A DNA stretch of 16,308 nt from Pseudomonadota bacterium (lineage in GTDB: Bacteria > Pseudomonadota > Gammaproteobacteria > Burkholderiales > Burkholderiaceae_C). The translations under genes were made by a program, and so were the position numbers. Of the stretch, positions 1 to 7,350 are shown piece by piece; position 1 is the first letter of the stretch; every line of letters starts with the position of its first letter. The stretch lies in the NCBI GenBank assembly GCA_023415035.1, contig JAEZLX010000031.1:1-16308 (forward strand), given 5' to 3'. The notes beneath the pieces were generated by a model. It did no database searches, was not told the origin of the DNA, and saw nothing but the letters and a program-made list of their open reading frames with translations.

Positions 1-83
1 ACGGTCTCGTTCAGCTGATGGAGTTGGTGCGGGCTCAGGCTCTTGAGAGAGTCGACAAGCCGCTGGAAGTCGCGACGGCGCAT
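1..83 (-). CDS. IS1595-family transposase, N-terminal fragment
   Basis: Only the first 27 codons are inside the window; the rest continues past position 1. The peptide begins MRRRDFQRLVDSLKSLSPHQ. A short basic start, then F-x-x-L-V/L-x-x-L-x-x-L-(S/T)-P-x-Q, is typical of IS1595-family (ISPna2-like) transposases just ahead of their zinc-binding region and DDE-type catalytic domain. Neither the zinc ribbon nor the catalytic domain is visible. An ATG in another frame lies at 93-91 but gives no comparable peptide. The family call rests on a short stretch from memory and could be wrong, but a protein start with this pattern next to a repeat-like end is more consistent with a transposase than with a host gene. 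Confidence 0.45.
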   Translation of the reverse strand, partial: MRRRDFQRLVDSLKSLSPHQLHQLNET

Positions 84-125
84 GGTGCACCATCTTACCC
101 GCCAACACGATTAGGTGACAGAGCC
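1..125 (-). mobile_element. IS1595-like insertion sequence, one end
   Basis: The left edge of the window lies inside an insertion sequence whose transposase is read on the minus strand out of the window. Seen: a transposase-like N-terminus (1-83), and on the minus strand a string GGCTCTGTCACC running from 125 inward, which has the look of a terminal inverted repeat. Just outside it is an A/T-rich octamer, AATTTTTT (126-133). IS1595-family elements generally make 8-bp target duplications in AT-rich DNA. The other end is outside the window, so neither the repeat nor the duplication can be confirmed. The outer boundary at 125 is an estimate. Confidence 0.45.
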
Positions 126-189
126 AATTTTTTTGCATTGTTGTGGTAAAAGTCACAGACAACTGCGCTGACAGGCTTGGGAGCGGGGC
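126..189. other. Short gap between IS end and cyclase gene
   Basis: This holds the A/T-rich octamer next to the presumed IS end and the leader of the cyclase gene. GGGAG at 179-183 lies six bases before the TTG at 190 and is the ribosome binding site that decides that start. I see no convincing sigma-70 promoter here. If the IS end is real, the native promoter of the cyclase gene may have been displaced, or it may now be read from the IS. Confidence 0.4.
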
Positions 190-1200
190 TTGTCGTACCA
201 TGACCGTCTACTGCCAAGCACGGCGTCCGTCCAAGCCTTCGATGACCAGAAAAACATGGCTGACCTGACCATTGCCTTCGTCGACCTGACGGGCAGCGTG
301 TCCGTTTTTGAAACGCTGGGCAATGACCGGGCGACCGAGGCCATCACACGTCTGACCCAGTGGATCAGCGCGGTCGGTCGCGAGCACGAAGGCACCGTCG
401 TCAAGACCCTGGGTGACGGAGTTCTGCTTTCATTCACCAACAGCCGGCTGGCCGTCGAGTGCATGCTGAGGCTGCAGCAGGAACATGCCCGCAACGTCGC
501 CCGCTGGCCCAGCCGGTTGAGGATGATGATGCAGATCGGCATGGCGCGGGGACAGGTGGTCCTGGTGGATGGCGACTGTTTCGGGGATGCGGTGAATGTG
601 GCATCCCGTCTGAGCGATCTGGCCGGGTCGGAGCAGATCCTCGCGACCGACAACGTCATCCAGAACCTGGATCCGCGCAGCCAGATCCGCTGCCGCAGTC
701 TCGGCCCGATCCGGGTCAAGGGTCGCGCGGAGCCGTGCGAGGTGTTCCGCATCGACTGGCAGCAGGAGGTGCCGCTGGAGCAGCTGACCATGCCGGCGGA
801 CCTGCACACGCATGTCCCCCAGAAGGATTCGGCGAACAGCTGCATCGAGCTGGACTGGCTCGATTCGACGCGAACGTTTTCCGTCAGCGAGCTGCCGATC
901 CGTATCGGCCGTGTGCCCGAAGCCGATTTCGTGGTCAGTGACCCTCGGGTGTCGCGGATGCACGCGATCATCGACATCCGCAATGGCAACTACGTGCTTG
1001 AAGACACGAGCAGCTATGGCACTTGGGTGCGCTTTTCCGGATCGGAGGCCATCATTGCACTGCGTCGTCAGGAGTGCGTGCTGCACAGCGGCGGCGAGAT
1101 CGCCATGGGCGCGCCATTCAGCGACTTCAGTACGCCGACCATGAGCTTTCGCCTGATCGACGGCTCGATGGTGCTGGGCCGGGGACCGCTGCACCGCTGA
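190..1200 (+). CDS. Class III adenylate/guanylate cyclase fused to a C-terminal FHA domain
   Basis: A 336-residue soluble protein joining a nucleotide cyclase homology domain (about 25-190) to a forkhead-associated phosphopeptide-binding domain (about 220-325). The cyclase should make cAMP or cGMP from the triphosphate. Visible catalytic residues: metal-binding Asp32 (FVDLTGSV) and Asp76 (KTLGDG), base-recognising Lys72 and Asp133 (CFGDAVN), and transition-state Asn136 and Arg140 (VNVASR). All are retained, and the Lys/Asp pair points to ATP rather than GTP. The FHA part has RIGR (238-241), SRMH (255-258) and SSYGT (274-278), where the usual Asn is Tyr. No membrane segment is present, so it is cytoplasmic. 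TTG at 190 is chosen because GGGAG lies six bases upstream; ATG at 256 (MADLTIAF) is the alternative but has no ribosome binding site. The FHA domain suggests control by a Ser/Thr kinase, but no kinase is in the window. An IS end lies about 65 bases upstream. Confidence 0.88.
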   Translation: MSYHDRLLPSTASVQAFDDQKNMADLTIAFVDLTGSVSVFETLGNDRATEAITRLTQWISAVGREHEGTVVKTLGDGVLLSFTNSRLAVECMLRLQQEHARNVARWPSRLRMMMQIGMARGQVVLVDGDCFGDAVNVASRLSDLAGSEQILATDNVIQNLDPRSQIRCRSLGPIRVKGRAEPCEVFRIDWQQEVPLEQLTMPADLHTHVPQKDSANSCIELDWLDSTRTFSVSELPIRIGRVPEADFVVSDPRVSRMHAIIDIRNGNYVLEDTSSYGTWVRFSGSEAIIALRRQECVLHSGGEIAMGAPFSDFSTPTMSFRLIDGSMVLGRGPLHR

Positions 1201-1270
1201 GCCGCCTGCACAACAATAGCGCGTCAGCAGAAAAAAGCCGGAACGTACCGGCCATCCACAGGAGACCAAC

Positions 1271-3766
1271 GTGCGTGTGATCAAGCGTCTGGCGACCGCC
1301 GTGTCGCTGCTGCTGTTGCTGGCCTGCCTGGCCGGCGCCTGGTATGCCTGGCGCACCCTGCCCAAGACCGAAGGGCAACTGCAACTGCCAGGGCTTCGGG
1401 CTGCGGTGGAGGTGCGGCGCGACCCGGCCGATGTGACCCATATCCTGGGATCGGATGCCCGCGACACCTGGATGGCTCTGGGTTTCGTGCATGCGCAGGA
1501 GCGCACCTGGCAGCTGGAGTTCAACCGGCGAGTCACGCGAGGGCGCCTGTCGGAAGTGCTGGGCCCGGCCACGCTGGAGACCGACCTGCTGATGCGCACA
1601 TTGGGCATCCGCCGGGCTGCACAGGCGCAGTACGACTTCCTTTCCGAGGAAGCCAAGCAGGCCTTGCAGGCCTATGCTGCCGGCATCAATGCCTTCCATG
1701 CCTATCGCACGCAGGCGCTTTCGCCCGAGTTCCAGCTGCTGGGCATCGACCCGAGGGAAGAGGCGAGGGCGGGTACCTACTGGGATGCCATCGACAGCGT
1801 GGCCTGGTCGTTGATGATGGCGCTGGATCTCGGCGGCAACTGGGGCAACGAGCTGGCACGCCTGAGCGCGCTGGAGGTGATCGATACCGGGCGCCTTTGG
1901 GAGCTGATGCCGCCTTACCCCGGCGAGCAGCCGGCCGCCAGTGCCGACCTGGCCCGGCTGTACCGCGAAGCCGGTGTCTATCCCGATCGTGCCGCTGCGA
2001 CGCAAAGCTCGTTCACGCCTGCGGCAATGCCCGCCGGCTGGCTGGCCGAGGCCAGCGCCGATATCCGGGACTGGACCGCATCCCTGGGCACGGTCGAGGG
2101 CAAGGGTTCGAACAACTGGGTGGTGGATGGCAGCCGCTCGGTGACGGGCCGTCCGCTGCTGGCCAACGACCCGCACCTGGGACTGTCGGCGCCAGCCATC
2201 TGGTACTTTGCTCGCCTGCAAGCGCCTGACACGGCAGACATGAAAGGCATGGACGTGATCGGCGCAACGCTGCCGGGCACGCCCTTTGTGGTGCTGGGCC
2301 GCACCGACGGCGTGGCCTGGGGCTTCACCAACACCGGCCCGGACGTGCAGGATGTGTACCTGGAGGCCATTCACCCCGAAGACCCGACACGCTACCGCGT
2401 CCCTTCGGATGGACCGGAGCCGGCCTGGGCCACCTTCGAAACACGCGAAGAGGTGGTGCGAGTCAAAGGCCAGCCAGACGTGCGCCACACCGTGCGCATG
2501 ACCCGCCACGGACCGGTGCTCAGCGATGTGCCCGGCCGCAACAGCCAGCTGGTGGACACACGGCGCTATGCGCTGGCCCTGCGCTGGACGGCGCTGGATG
2601 CCGACAACGGCAACGTGATCGCGACATTGCGCTCCAACCGCGCGCGCAACGTCGATGAGCTGCTCGATGCCCTCAAGGACTTCCACGCGCCCATGCAGAA
2701 CGTGGTGATGGCTGACCGCGACGGGCGCATCGCCTACAAGGCGGCCGGCAAGGTGCCACTGCGCCATCCGGACAACGACATCCGCGGTGTGGCACCTTCG
2801 CCCGGTTGGGACGCACGCTACGACTGGATCGGCTGGCTGCCCTACGAGCAGACACCCGAAGACGACGGCTCGCGCGGCTGGATCGCCACGGCCAACCAGC
2901 GCATCCATGGGCCGGACTACCCGCACTTCCTCACCCAGGACTGGGCACCTCCGTACCGGCAGGACAGGATCGCCGAACTGCTGGCGGCGACCGACAAGCA
3001 CGACCAAGCCAGCTTCAAGCGCCTGCATGGTGACATCGTTTCCAAGGCCACGCAGCGCCTCTTGCCCTACGTCAAAAAGCTCCGCCCCGATCACGCGCTG
3101 GGCAACGCTGCCTTGGACAGCCTGCGCGACTTCGATGGCACCATGCGAGCCGACAGCGCGGCACCGCTCATATTCAGCGTCTGGATGGACGAGTTCACAC
3201 GTGCCGTGCTCGGTGGCCGGCTCGGGCAGGCACGCTTCGAAGCCATGTACGGCAAGCGGCAGTTCCGCTCAGGGATGGAACTGATCCTGGAAACCGACAA
3301 TCGTTTCTGGTGCGGTGAAGAGGGTTGTGAAGTGGCTGCCACCCGGGCGCTGGAGCGCGCGCTGGATCGTATCCGGCAGGAGTACGGAGATGATGTGTCG
3401 GCCTGGCGCTGGGGCAAGGCGCATCCGGCGATTTCGGTGCATCGGCCACTGAGCAACGTTAAGCCCCTGGCGCCTTGGTTTGAGGTGCGGACGCCGACCG
3501 GAGGCGATGCCTACACGGTCAACGTGGGCCAGTACCATGTGGACAAGGGGGATGCCCCCTTTGCGAACCGCCATGCGGCCAGCCTGAGGGCAATCTACGA
3601 TCTGGCCGATCCGGAACAATCCGTGTTCATGTACCAGACGGGGCAGAGCGGCAATGTGTTTTCGCCCCGCTATCGCGACATGGCCGCAGACTGGGCGGCC
3701 GTGCGCTACCGTCCGCTGCAGATGCGGCCGGCACGCTGGGTCAGCGAGCTGCGGCTGCATCCCTGA
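1271..3766 (+). CDS. Penicillin acylase-family Ntn hydrolase (acylase, substrate unknown)
   Basis: An 831-residue periplasmic amidase precursor of the penicillin G acylase / acyl-homoserine lactone acylase superfamily. Residues 1-29 are a basic start and a hydrophobic stretch (signal peptide or membrane anchor; Cys19 sits in a poor lipobox). The alpha part spans roughly 40-270. The autocatalytic site is Gly279-Ser280 in EGKGSNNWV; Ser280 would become the N-terminal nucleophile of the beta subunit. Further family marks are ANDPHL (298-303), the oxyanion Asn542 in TANQRIHG, and a YRQDRI block (562-567) with the conserved Arg. Length fits the family (about 770-850 before processing). Start: GTG at 1271 has AGGAGA six bases upstream. 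It follows the cyclase gene by 70 bases on the same strand and may be co-transcribed. Substrate could be beta-lactams, acyl-homoserine lactones or other N-acyl amines; the sequence does not decide. Confidence 0.92.
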   Translation: MRVIKRLATAVSLLLLLACLAGAWYAWRTLPKTEGQLQLPGLRAAVEVRRDPADVTHILGSDARDTWMALGFVHAQERTWQLEFNRRVTRGRLSEVLGPATLETDLLMRTLGIRRAAQAQYDFLSEEAKQALQAYAAGINAFHAYRTQALSPEFQLLGIDPREEARAGTYWDAIDSVAWSLMMALDLGGNWGNELARLSALEVIDTGRLWELMPPYPGEQPAASADLARLYREAGVYPDRAAATQSSFTPAAMPAGWLAEASADIRDWTASLGTVEGKGSNNWVVDGSRSVTGRPLLANDPHLGLSAPAIWYFARLQAPDTADMKGMDVIGATLPGTPFVVLGRTDGVAWGFTNTGPDVQDVYLEAIHPEDPTRYRVPSDGPEPAWATFETREEVVRVKGQPDVRHTVRMTRHGPVLSDVPGRNSQLVDTRRYALALRWTALDADNGNVIATLRSNRARNVDELLDALKDFHAPMQNVVMADRDGRIAYKAAGKVPLRHPDNDIRGVAPSPGWDARYDWIGWLPYEQTPEDDGSRGWIATANQRIHGPDYPHFLTQDWAPPYRQDRIAELLAATDKHDQASFKRLHGDIVSKATQRLLPYVKKLRPDHALGNAALDSLRDFDGTMRADSAAPLIFSVWMDEFTRAVLGGRLGQARFEAMYGKRQFRSGMELILETDNRFWCGEEGCEVAATRALERALDRIRQEYGDDVSAWRWGKAHPAISVHRPLSNVKPLAPWFEVRTPTGGDAYTVNVGQYHVDKGDAPFANRHAASLRAIYDLADPEQSVFMYQTGQSGNVFSPRYRDMAADWAAVRYRPLQMRPARWVSELRLHP

Positions 3767-3776
3767 GGCCGGTATG

Positions 3777-4535
3777 TCAGGCCAGGCCGGCGCTGTTCGC
3801 GGCGGCGGCCTGGCCCAGCGCGGTGTCGTTGTAGTGCTGAACCACGGTGTTGATCTGGTTCAGGAAGGCCGTCAGTTCGTCGCCGCTGACCTGCCCGTCA
3901 CCGTCGGTATCCAGTGTGGCGATCAGGCTGTCGAGGCTGCTCGTGCCTTTGACCGGCTGCGCGGCGGTGCCATCGGCCAGCAACTGGTCGACAGCGCCGG
4001 TGCTCTCGCTGATGGGGGCGCCTGGCGACATGGCGCCGTTGGTTGACGTCGTGGTGGTGCCATCGGGCGATACCACCGTGGTTTCAACGATTTGCGTGAT
4101 GGTGGTCGTCGTGACGGTCGTGCCTGCACTGCCGGTGAATTCGGCCAGGCTCAGCACGCCGTCACCATCCAGATCCCGGCTGGCAAAGGTGTTGGCGTCG
4201 AAACTGGCGCTCGCATCGCTGCCGCGCGACTGCATGAAGTTCTGCAGGTTCCCCAGCGAGGACAGCAAGCCGGTCACGACAGAGCCGACCTCGCCGCCAC
4301 TGAGCCGCCCGTCGCCATCGGTATCGAAGGAGGCAAACATCTGGCCGGCTTCCTCGCGGCCAAGTTCGACGCCCAGTTTGCCGGCGGCTTTTTCCAGTGC
4401 CGACTGGAACTCGGCCTGTTCCACCTCGCCGTCGGCATTGGCGTCCATTTTCTTCATGGCCTTTGTCTGGAGCTGGCTGCCCAGCCCGGCGAGAAAGAGG
4501 CTGGACGTGGAAAAAGGGGTGTCGTTCGAACTCAT
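3777..4535 (-). CDS. Four-EF-hand calcium-binding protein with Thr-rich linker
   Basis: A 252-residue protein with four canonical 12-residue EF-hand loops, each with acidic ligands at positions 1, 3 (Asn in loop 1), 5 and a final Glu: 31-42 (DANADGEVEQAE), 71-82 (DTDGDGRLSGGE), 121-132 (DLDGDGVLSLAE) and 209-220 (DTDGDGQVSGDE). Loop 1 has Ala at positions 2 and 4. Between loops 3 and 4 lies a Thr/Val-rich low-complexity linker (about 139-166). No signal peptide or membrane segment is seen, so it is cytoplasmic or exported by a leaderless route. Start: ATG at 4535 has AAAGGA six bases upstream; a longer reading from 4583 has no ribosome binding site. It is convergent with the acylase gene (10-base gap) and lies 128 bases downstream of the ABC operon, so it may be read through from it. 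Calcium buffer or sensor is the likely role; EF-hand effectors exist in xanthomonads, but nothing here proves secretion. Confidence 0.85.
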   Translation of the reverse strand: MSSNDTPFSTSSLFLAGLGSQLQTKAMKKMDANADGEVEQAEFQSALEKAAGKLGVELGREEAGQMFASFDTDGDGRLSGGEVGSVVTGLLSSLGNLQNFMQSRGSDASASFDANTFASRDLDGDGVLSLAEFTGSAGTTVTTTTITQIVETTVVSPDGTTTTSTNGAMSPGAPISESTGAVDQLLADGTAAQPVKGTSSLDSLIATLDTDGDGQVSGDELTAFLNQINTVVQHYNDTALGQAAAANSAGLA

Positions 4536-4583
4536 GGCGGGTCCTTTCATCATCGCGAGGATGGATCTGCGGGATGCCGCCAT

Positions 4584-4663
4584 GGTGCACCAGCCTCGCC
4601 CTTGGCAATGCTGGCAACAACGGGCCTGATCGGTGCCAGTTCGGGCGATCGGGCCGATGGGGG
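4584..4663. other. Gap between aotP and the EF-hand gene
   Basis: No gene, and no stem followed by a T-run in the direction of the operon, so I cannot mark a terminator for the ABC operon. It begins with the perfect palindrome TGGTGCACCA (4583-4592), also present near the IS transposase start (83-92). A second small palindrome reads ATCGGGCCGAT (about 4649-4659). No convincing promoter for the EF-hand gene is seen. Confidence 0.4.
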
Positions 4664-5455
4664 TTACTTGAGGTTGCCCGAGAGGAACTGGGCCAGGCGC
4701 TCGCTGCGCGGCTGCGTGAGCACCTCGCGGGGAATGCCCTGTTCCTCGATGCGACCCTGGTGCAGGAAGATCACGTGGTTGGAAACCTCGCGCGCGAAGC
4801 CCATTTCGTGTGTGACCACGACCATGGTGCGGCCTTCCTCTGCCAGCAACTTCATGACGCGAAGGACTTCGCCCACCAGCTCGGGATCGAGGGCACTGGT
4901 CGGCTCGTCGAACAGCATGACCGCCGGTTCGACCGCCAGGGCCCGGGCAATCGCCACGCGCTGCTGCTGTCCGCCACTCATGTGGGCGGGGTAGCGGTCT
5001 TCCACTCCGCGCAGGCCCACACGTTCCAGATATTTGCGTGCCGTGTCCACAGCCTGATCCTTCGGGATGCCGAGCACGTGCACGGGCGCCTCGATGATGT
5101 TCTGCAGCACGGTCATGTGCGACCAGAGGTTGAAGTGCTGGAACACCATGGCCAGGCGCGTGCGCATGCGCTGCAGCTGCTGCACGTCCACCGCCTGGAG
5201 CTCGCCCTGGCGGTCCGGCCGCAGCTGAAGCTCTTCGCCGGCCACCGCGATGCGGCCCTGGTTGGGCTTTTCGAGCAGGTTGATGCAGCGCAACAGCGTG
5301 CTCTTGCCGGAGCCGGAACTGCCGATCAGGCTGATCACGTCGCCAGCGCGCGCCTGCAGCGACACGCCCTTGAGCACTTCGTTGCCGCCGAAGCGCTTGT
5401 GGATGTCCTGCACGTCAAGCAGCACGGAGTCGGCGGGGGAGGTGTTGGAGTTCAT
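4664..5455 (-). CDS. aotP: Basic amino acid ABC transporter ATPase (AotP/HisP-type)
   Basis: A 263-residue cytoplasmic ATPase that drives uptake of a polar amino acid. Motifs: Walker A GSSGSGKST (45-53), Q-loop Gln106 in VFQHFNLW, signature SGGQQQR (160-166), Walker B LFDEP with catalytic Glu184, D-loop SALD (187-190) and H-loop His216. The insert around 77-98 and the FNLWSHMTVLQNI block are typical of the HisP/ArtP/AotP group. It is the last gene of a five-gene operon and starts 18 bases after the AotO-like gene. No good ribosome binding site precedes ATG 5455, so coupling to the gene upstream is likely. The symbol is by operon order (aotJQMOP of Pseudomonas); arginine/ornithine specificity is inferred, and histidine or lysine is possible. 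Confidence 0.9.
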   Translation of the reverse strand: MNSNTSPADSVLLDVQDIHKRFGGNEVLKGVSLQARAGDVISLIGSSGSGKSTLLRCINLLEKPNQGRIAVAGEELQLRPDRQGELQAVDVQQLQRMRTRLAMVFQHFNLWSHMTVLQNIIEAPVHVLGIPKDQAVDTARKYLERVGLRGVEDRYPAHMSGGQQQRVAIARALAVEPAVMLFDEPTSALDPELVGEVLRVMKLLAEEGRTMVVVTHEMGFAREVSNHVIFLHQGRIEEQGIPREVLTQPRSERLAQFLSGNLK

Positions 5456-5473
5456 GAAGGAAGAACGGACAGG

Positions 5474-6616
5474 TCAGGCACCGAGCAGGTACCCGGTTCT
5501 GAAGGGCACGGCGCCGGCGATCTTGCCGATTTCGCCGCCAGTGTGGACGTAGCGGTCGCGAACGGTCGCGTAGAGGACGCCGGCCACCTCGGCACGGATG
5601 GGCGTGACGCGGGAGGCACCTTCGGCGCCGGGATCGATCACCTCGGCCACCACGTCGCCAACCGCCAGCTTCGCCCCGGGGCGGGCCAGGAAGACGAGCA
5701 GCCCCGGCACCGGAGAATGCAGCGTCTGCGAGCCGGACAGGGGTGTGGCCTTGCAGGGCAGCGGGGGCAGGGCAGGCAAGGGCACATTCGAACCCACCAC
5801 CTGCCGATGAGCCAGGAAGGCCAAGATGGCACGCGCATCGCGCTCGGCCAGCGCATGGGCCACATCGGTCTCGCCGCGCAGCTCGACGGTGGTGCTCTCA
5901 CACGCCTGCGGCAGGGCATCTGGCAACCCGGCTTCCAGCATGCGCTCGCGCAGCCGCCACCATAGGCCCGACAGGCGCTCATCGAACGAGCCGCCACCCG
6001 AATCGCGCGCCAGCAGGACGGCCTGGCAGCCCAGCAGACGCGCCAAAGGCTCCAGCGAGGGCCAGCAGGGTTCCTCGGTGTACATGTGGAGTGCGGCCTC
6101 GGCATCGCAGTGGAGATCCAGCACGGCATCGGCGTCGTGGGCCAGCAGCAGGTGCTGGCGACGCAGGCTCTGCAGCTCGGTGTCGGGTTGCCAGTCACGC
6201 AGCCAGGCGCCCACGGCATCGCGCACGAGGGTCACATTGTCCGTGGCATGTCTACCCAGACGGTCCTTCACGGCCGGCCAGACGGCAGCAGCAAGGTCAG
6301 GGTAGTTACGATTGAAGTTCTCGGTGGAGGCCAGCTCGAAGCGGCCCTGCGGGTGGTGGTACAGGCGCTGCGCCAGGCCGATGGGGTTGGCCACAGGCAC
6401 GAGGATGACTTCGCCCCGAATCTGTCCAGCCGCATCGGCGGCTTCCAGCAGGGATCGCAGATGATGCGCCACGAGCATGCCCGGCAGCTCTCCCGCATGC
6501 AGGCTGGCCTGGATGTAAACCTTGGGACGAGCGCCGGCCACCCCGAAGTGGAAGGCCGTCAGCGCCTTGCGGGTGCCCAGGGTGGCATTGAGCAGCTCAT
6601 GTTCTGTGCGTCGCAT
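5474..6616 (-). CDS. aotO: Succinylglutamate desuccinylase/aspartoacylase-family protein (AotO-like)
   Basis: A 380-residue zinc-dependent M14-like amidohydrolase, inserted between the permease and ATPase genes of an amino acid transporter. The zinc site is visible: His40 and Glu43 in SLHAGELPG, and His169 in LDLHCD. The region around VELRGE probably holds the general-base Glu, and NFNRNYPD (100-107) matches the family's substrate-binding Arg-Asn block. The C-terminal 110 residues form a beta-rich, lipoyl/biotinyl-like domain (V-P-G-L-L, G-A-K-L-A-V-G-D-V-V-A), which is common in this subfamily. No signal peptide, so it acts in the cytoplasm. In Pseudomonas the same slot is occupied by aotO, which as I recall is not needed for uptake. 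It may deacylate an imported N-acyl amino acid, but the substrate is unknown. Confidence 0.85.
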   Translation of the reverse strand: MRRTEHELLNATLGTRKALTAFHFGVAGARPKVYIQASLHAGELPGMLVAHHLRSLLEAADAAGQIRGEVILVPVANPIGLAQRLYHHPQGRFELASTENFNRNYPDLAAAVWPAVKDRLGRHATDNVTLVRDAVGAWLRDWQPDTELQSLRRQHLLLAHDADAVLDLHCDAEAALHMYTEEPCWPSLEPLARLLGCQAVLLARDSGGGSFDERLSGLWWRLRERMLEAGLPDALPQACESTTVELRGETDVAHALAERDARAILAFLAHRQVVGSNVPLPALPPLPCKATPLSGSQTLHSPVPGLLVFLARPGAKLAVGDVVAEVIDPGAEGASRVTPIRAEVAGVLYATVRDRYVHTGGEIGKIAGAVPFRTGYLLGA

Positions 6617-6635
6617 GCGGGCTGTGGGCGGGTCC

Positions 6636-7349
6636 TCAGTGCGGGCGCGGCCTCAGGTGGGCCAGAAAATACCTCTCGGCCAGGCGGAACATGCCCACCA
6701 GGGCGAACGTGATGCACAGATAGATCACCGCCGCGAAGATGAATGCCTCGAAAGGCAGATAGTAGTCCGAATAGACGCGGCTGGCAGCTGCGGTGAGGTC
6801 CAGCATGGCCGGCACGGCGCTGGCCAGGCTGGTGGTGTGCAGCATCTGCACCACTTCATTGCTGTACGCCGGCAAGGAGCGGCGCAGGGCGCTGGGCAGC
6901 ACGATGCGGCGCATGGTCTGCCATCGGCTCATGCCCATGGCCTGCGCGGCCTCGATCTCGCCGTGCGGGGTTTCGCGGATGGCACCCGCGATGATCTCTG
7001 CCGTGTAGCCCGAGGTGTTCAGGCTGAAGGCCAGCAAGGCGCAGAAAAACGGTTCCTTGAAATGCGTCCAGGGCCAGACGGTGTCCCACCGGGCCTGGAT
7101 CCATTCGAGCTGGCCGATGCCGTAGTAGATGAGGTACAGCTGGATCAGCAGCGGCGTGCCGCGGATCACGTAGGTGTAGGCGCCGGCGATCCAGCGCAGG
7201 ACCGCGATGCGGCTGGTCAGGGCCAACGCGAAGATGACCGCAAGCACGGCGCCGATGACCAGGCACGAAAGAAGCAGACCCGCCGTGGTAAGCAGACCTT
7301 CCCAATAGAGCGCCAGGTTCTTGGCCTGGAAGATGACGTCCCAGCGCAT
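6636..7349 (-). CDS. aotM: Basic amino acid ABC transporter permease (AotM/HisM-type)
   Basis: A 237-residue inner-membrane permease with about five hydrophobic helices (around 15-45, 52-80, 97-125, 165-190 and 195-225). The cytoplasmic EAA loop that docks with the ATPase is EIEAAQAMGMSRWQTMRRIV (131-150), followed by LPSALR. The membrane-entry block VIRGTPLLIQLYLIYYG (61-77) is typical of the HisM/GlnP family. The start is ATG 7349, because the preceding permease ends at 7351 with only one base between (TGA-C-ATG) and a GGGGCAGG lies upstream. A longer reading from 7421 would run 72 bases into the neighbour. It is translationally coupled to aotQ and should pair with it as a heterodimer. Confidence 0.9.
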   Translation of the reverse strand: MRWDVIFQAKNLALYWEGLLTTAGLLLSCLVIGAVLAVIFALALTSRIAVLRWIAGAYTYVIRGTPLLIQLYLIYYGIGQLEWIQARWDTVWPWTHFKEPFFCALLAFSLNTSGYTAEIIAGAIRETPHGEIEAAQAMGMSRWQTMRRIVLPSALRRSLPAYSNEVVQMLHTTSLASAVPAMLDLTAAASRVYSDYYLPFEAFIFAAVIYLCITFALVGMFRLAERYFLAHLRPRPH

Positions 7350-7350
7350 G

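Noticed and set aside
1231..1252. A-run followed by GCCGG/CCGGC hairpin between cyclase and acylase genes
   Set aside because: It would terminate only a minus-strand transcript, and no minus-strand gene ends there; the stem is five bases. Not called as a terminator.
1127..3094. 655-codon open frame on the minus strand opposite the acylase gene
   Set aside because: It is antisense to a gene with intact family motifs, has Arg/His/Gln-rich low-information sequence typical of GC-rich shadow frames, and no ribosome binding site.
4397..5965. 522-codon plus-strand open frame across the EF-hand, aotP and aotO genes
   Set aside because: Shadow of three well-supported minus-strand genes; composition is that of a frame read opposite coding DNA.
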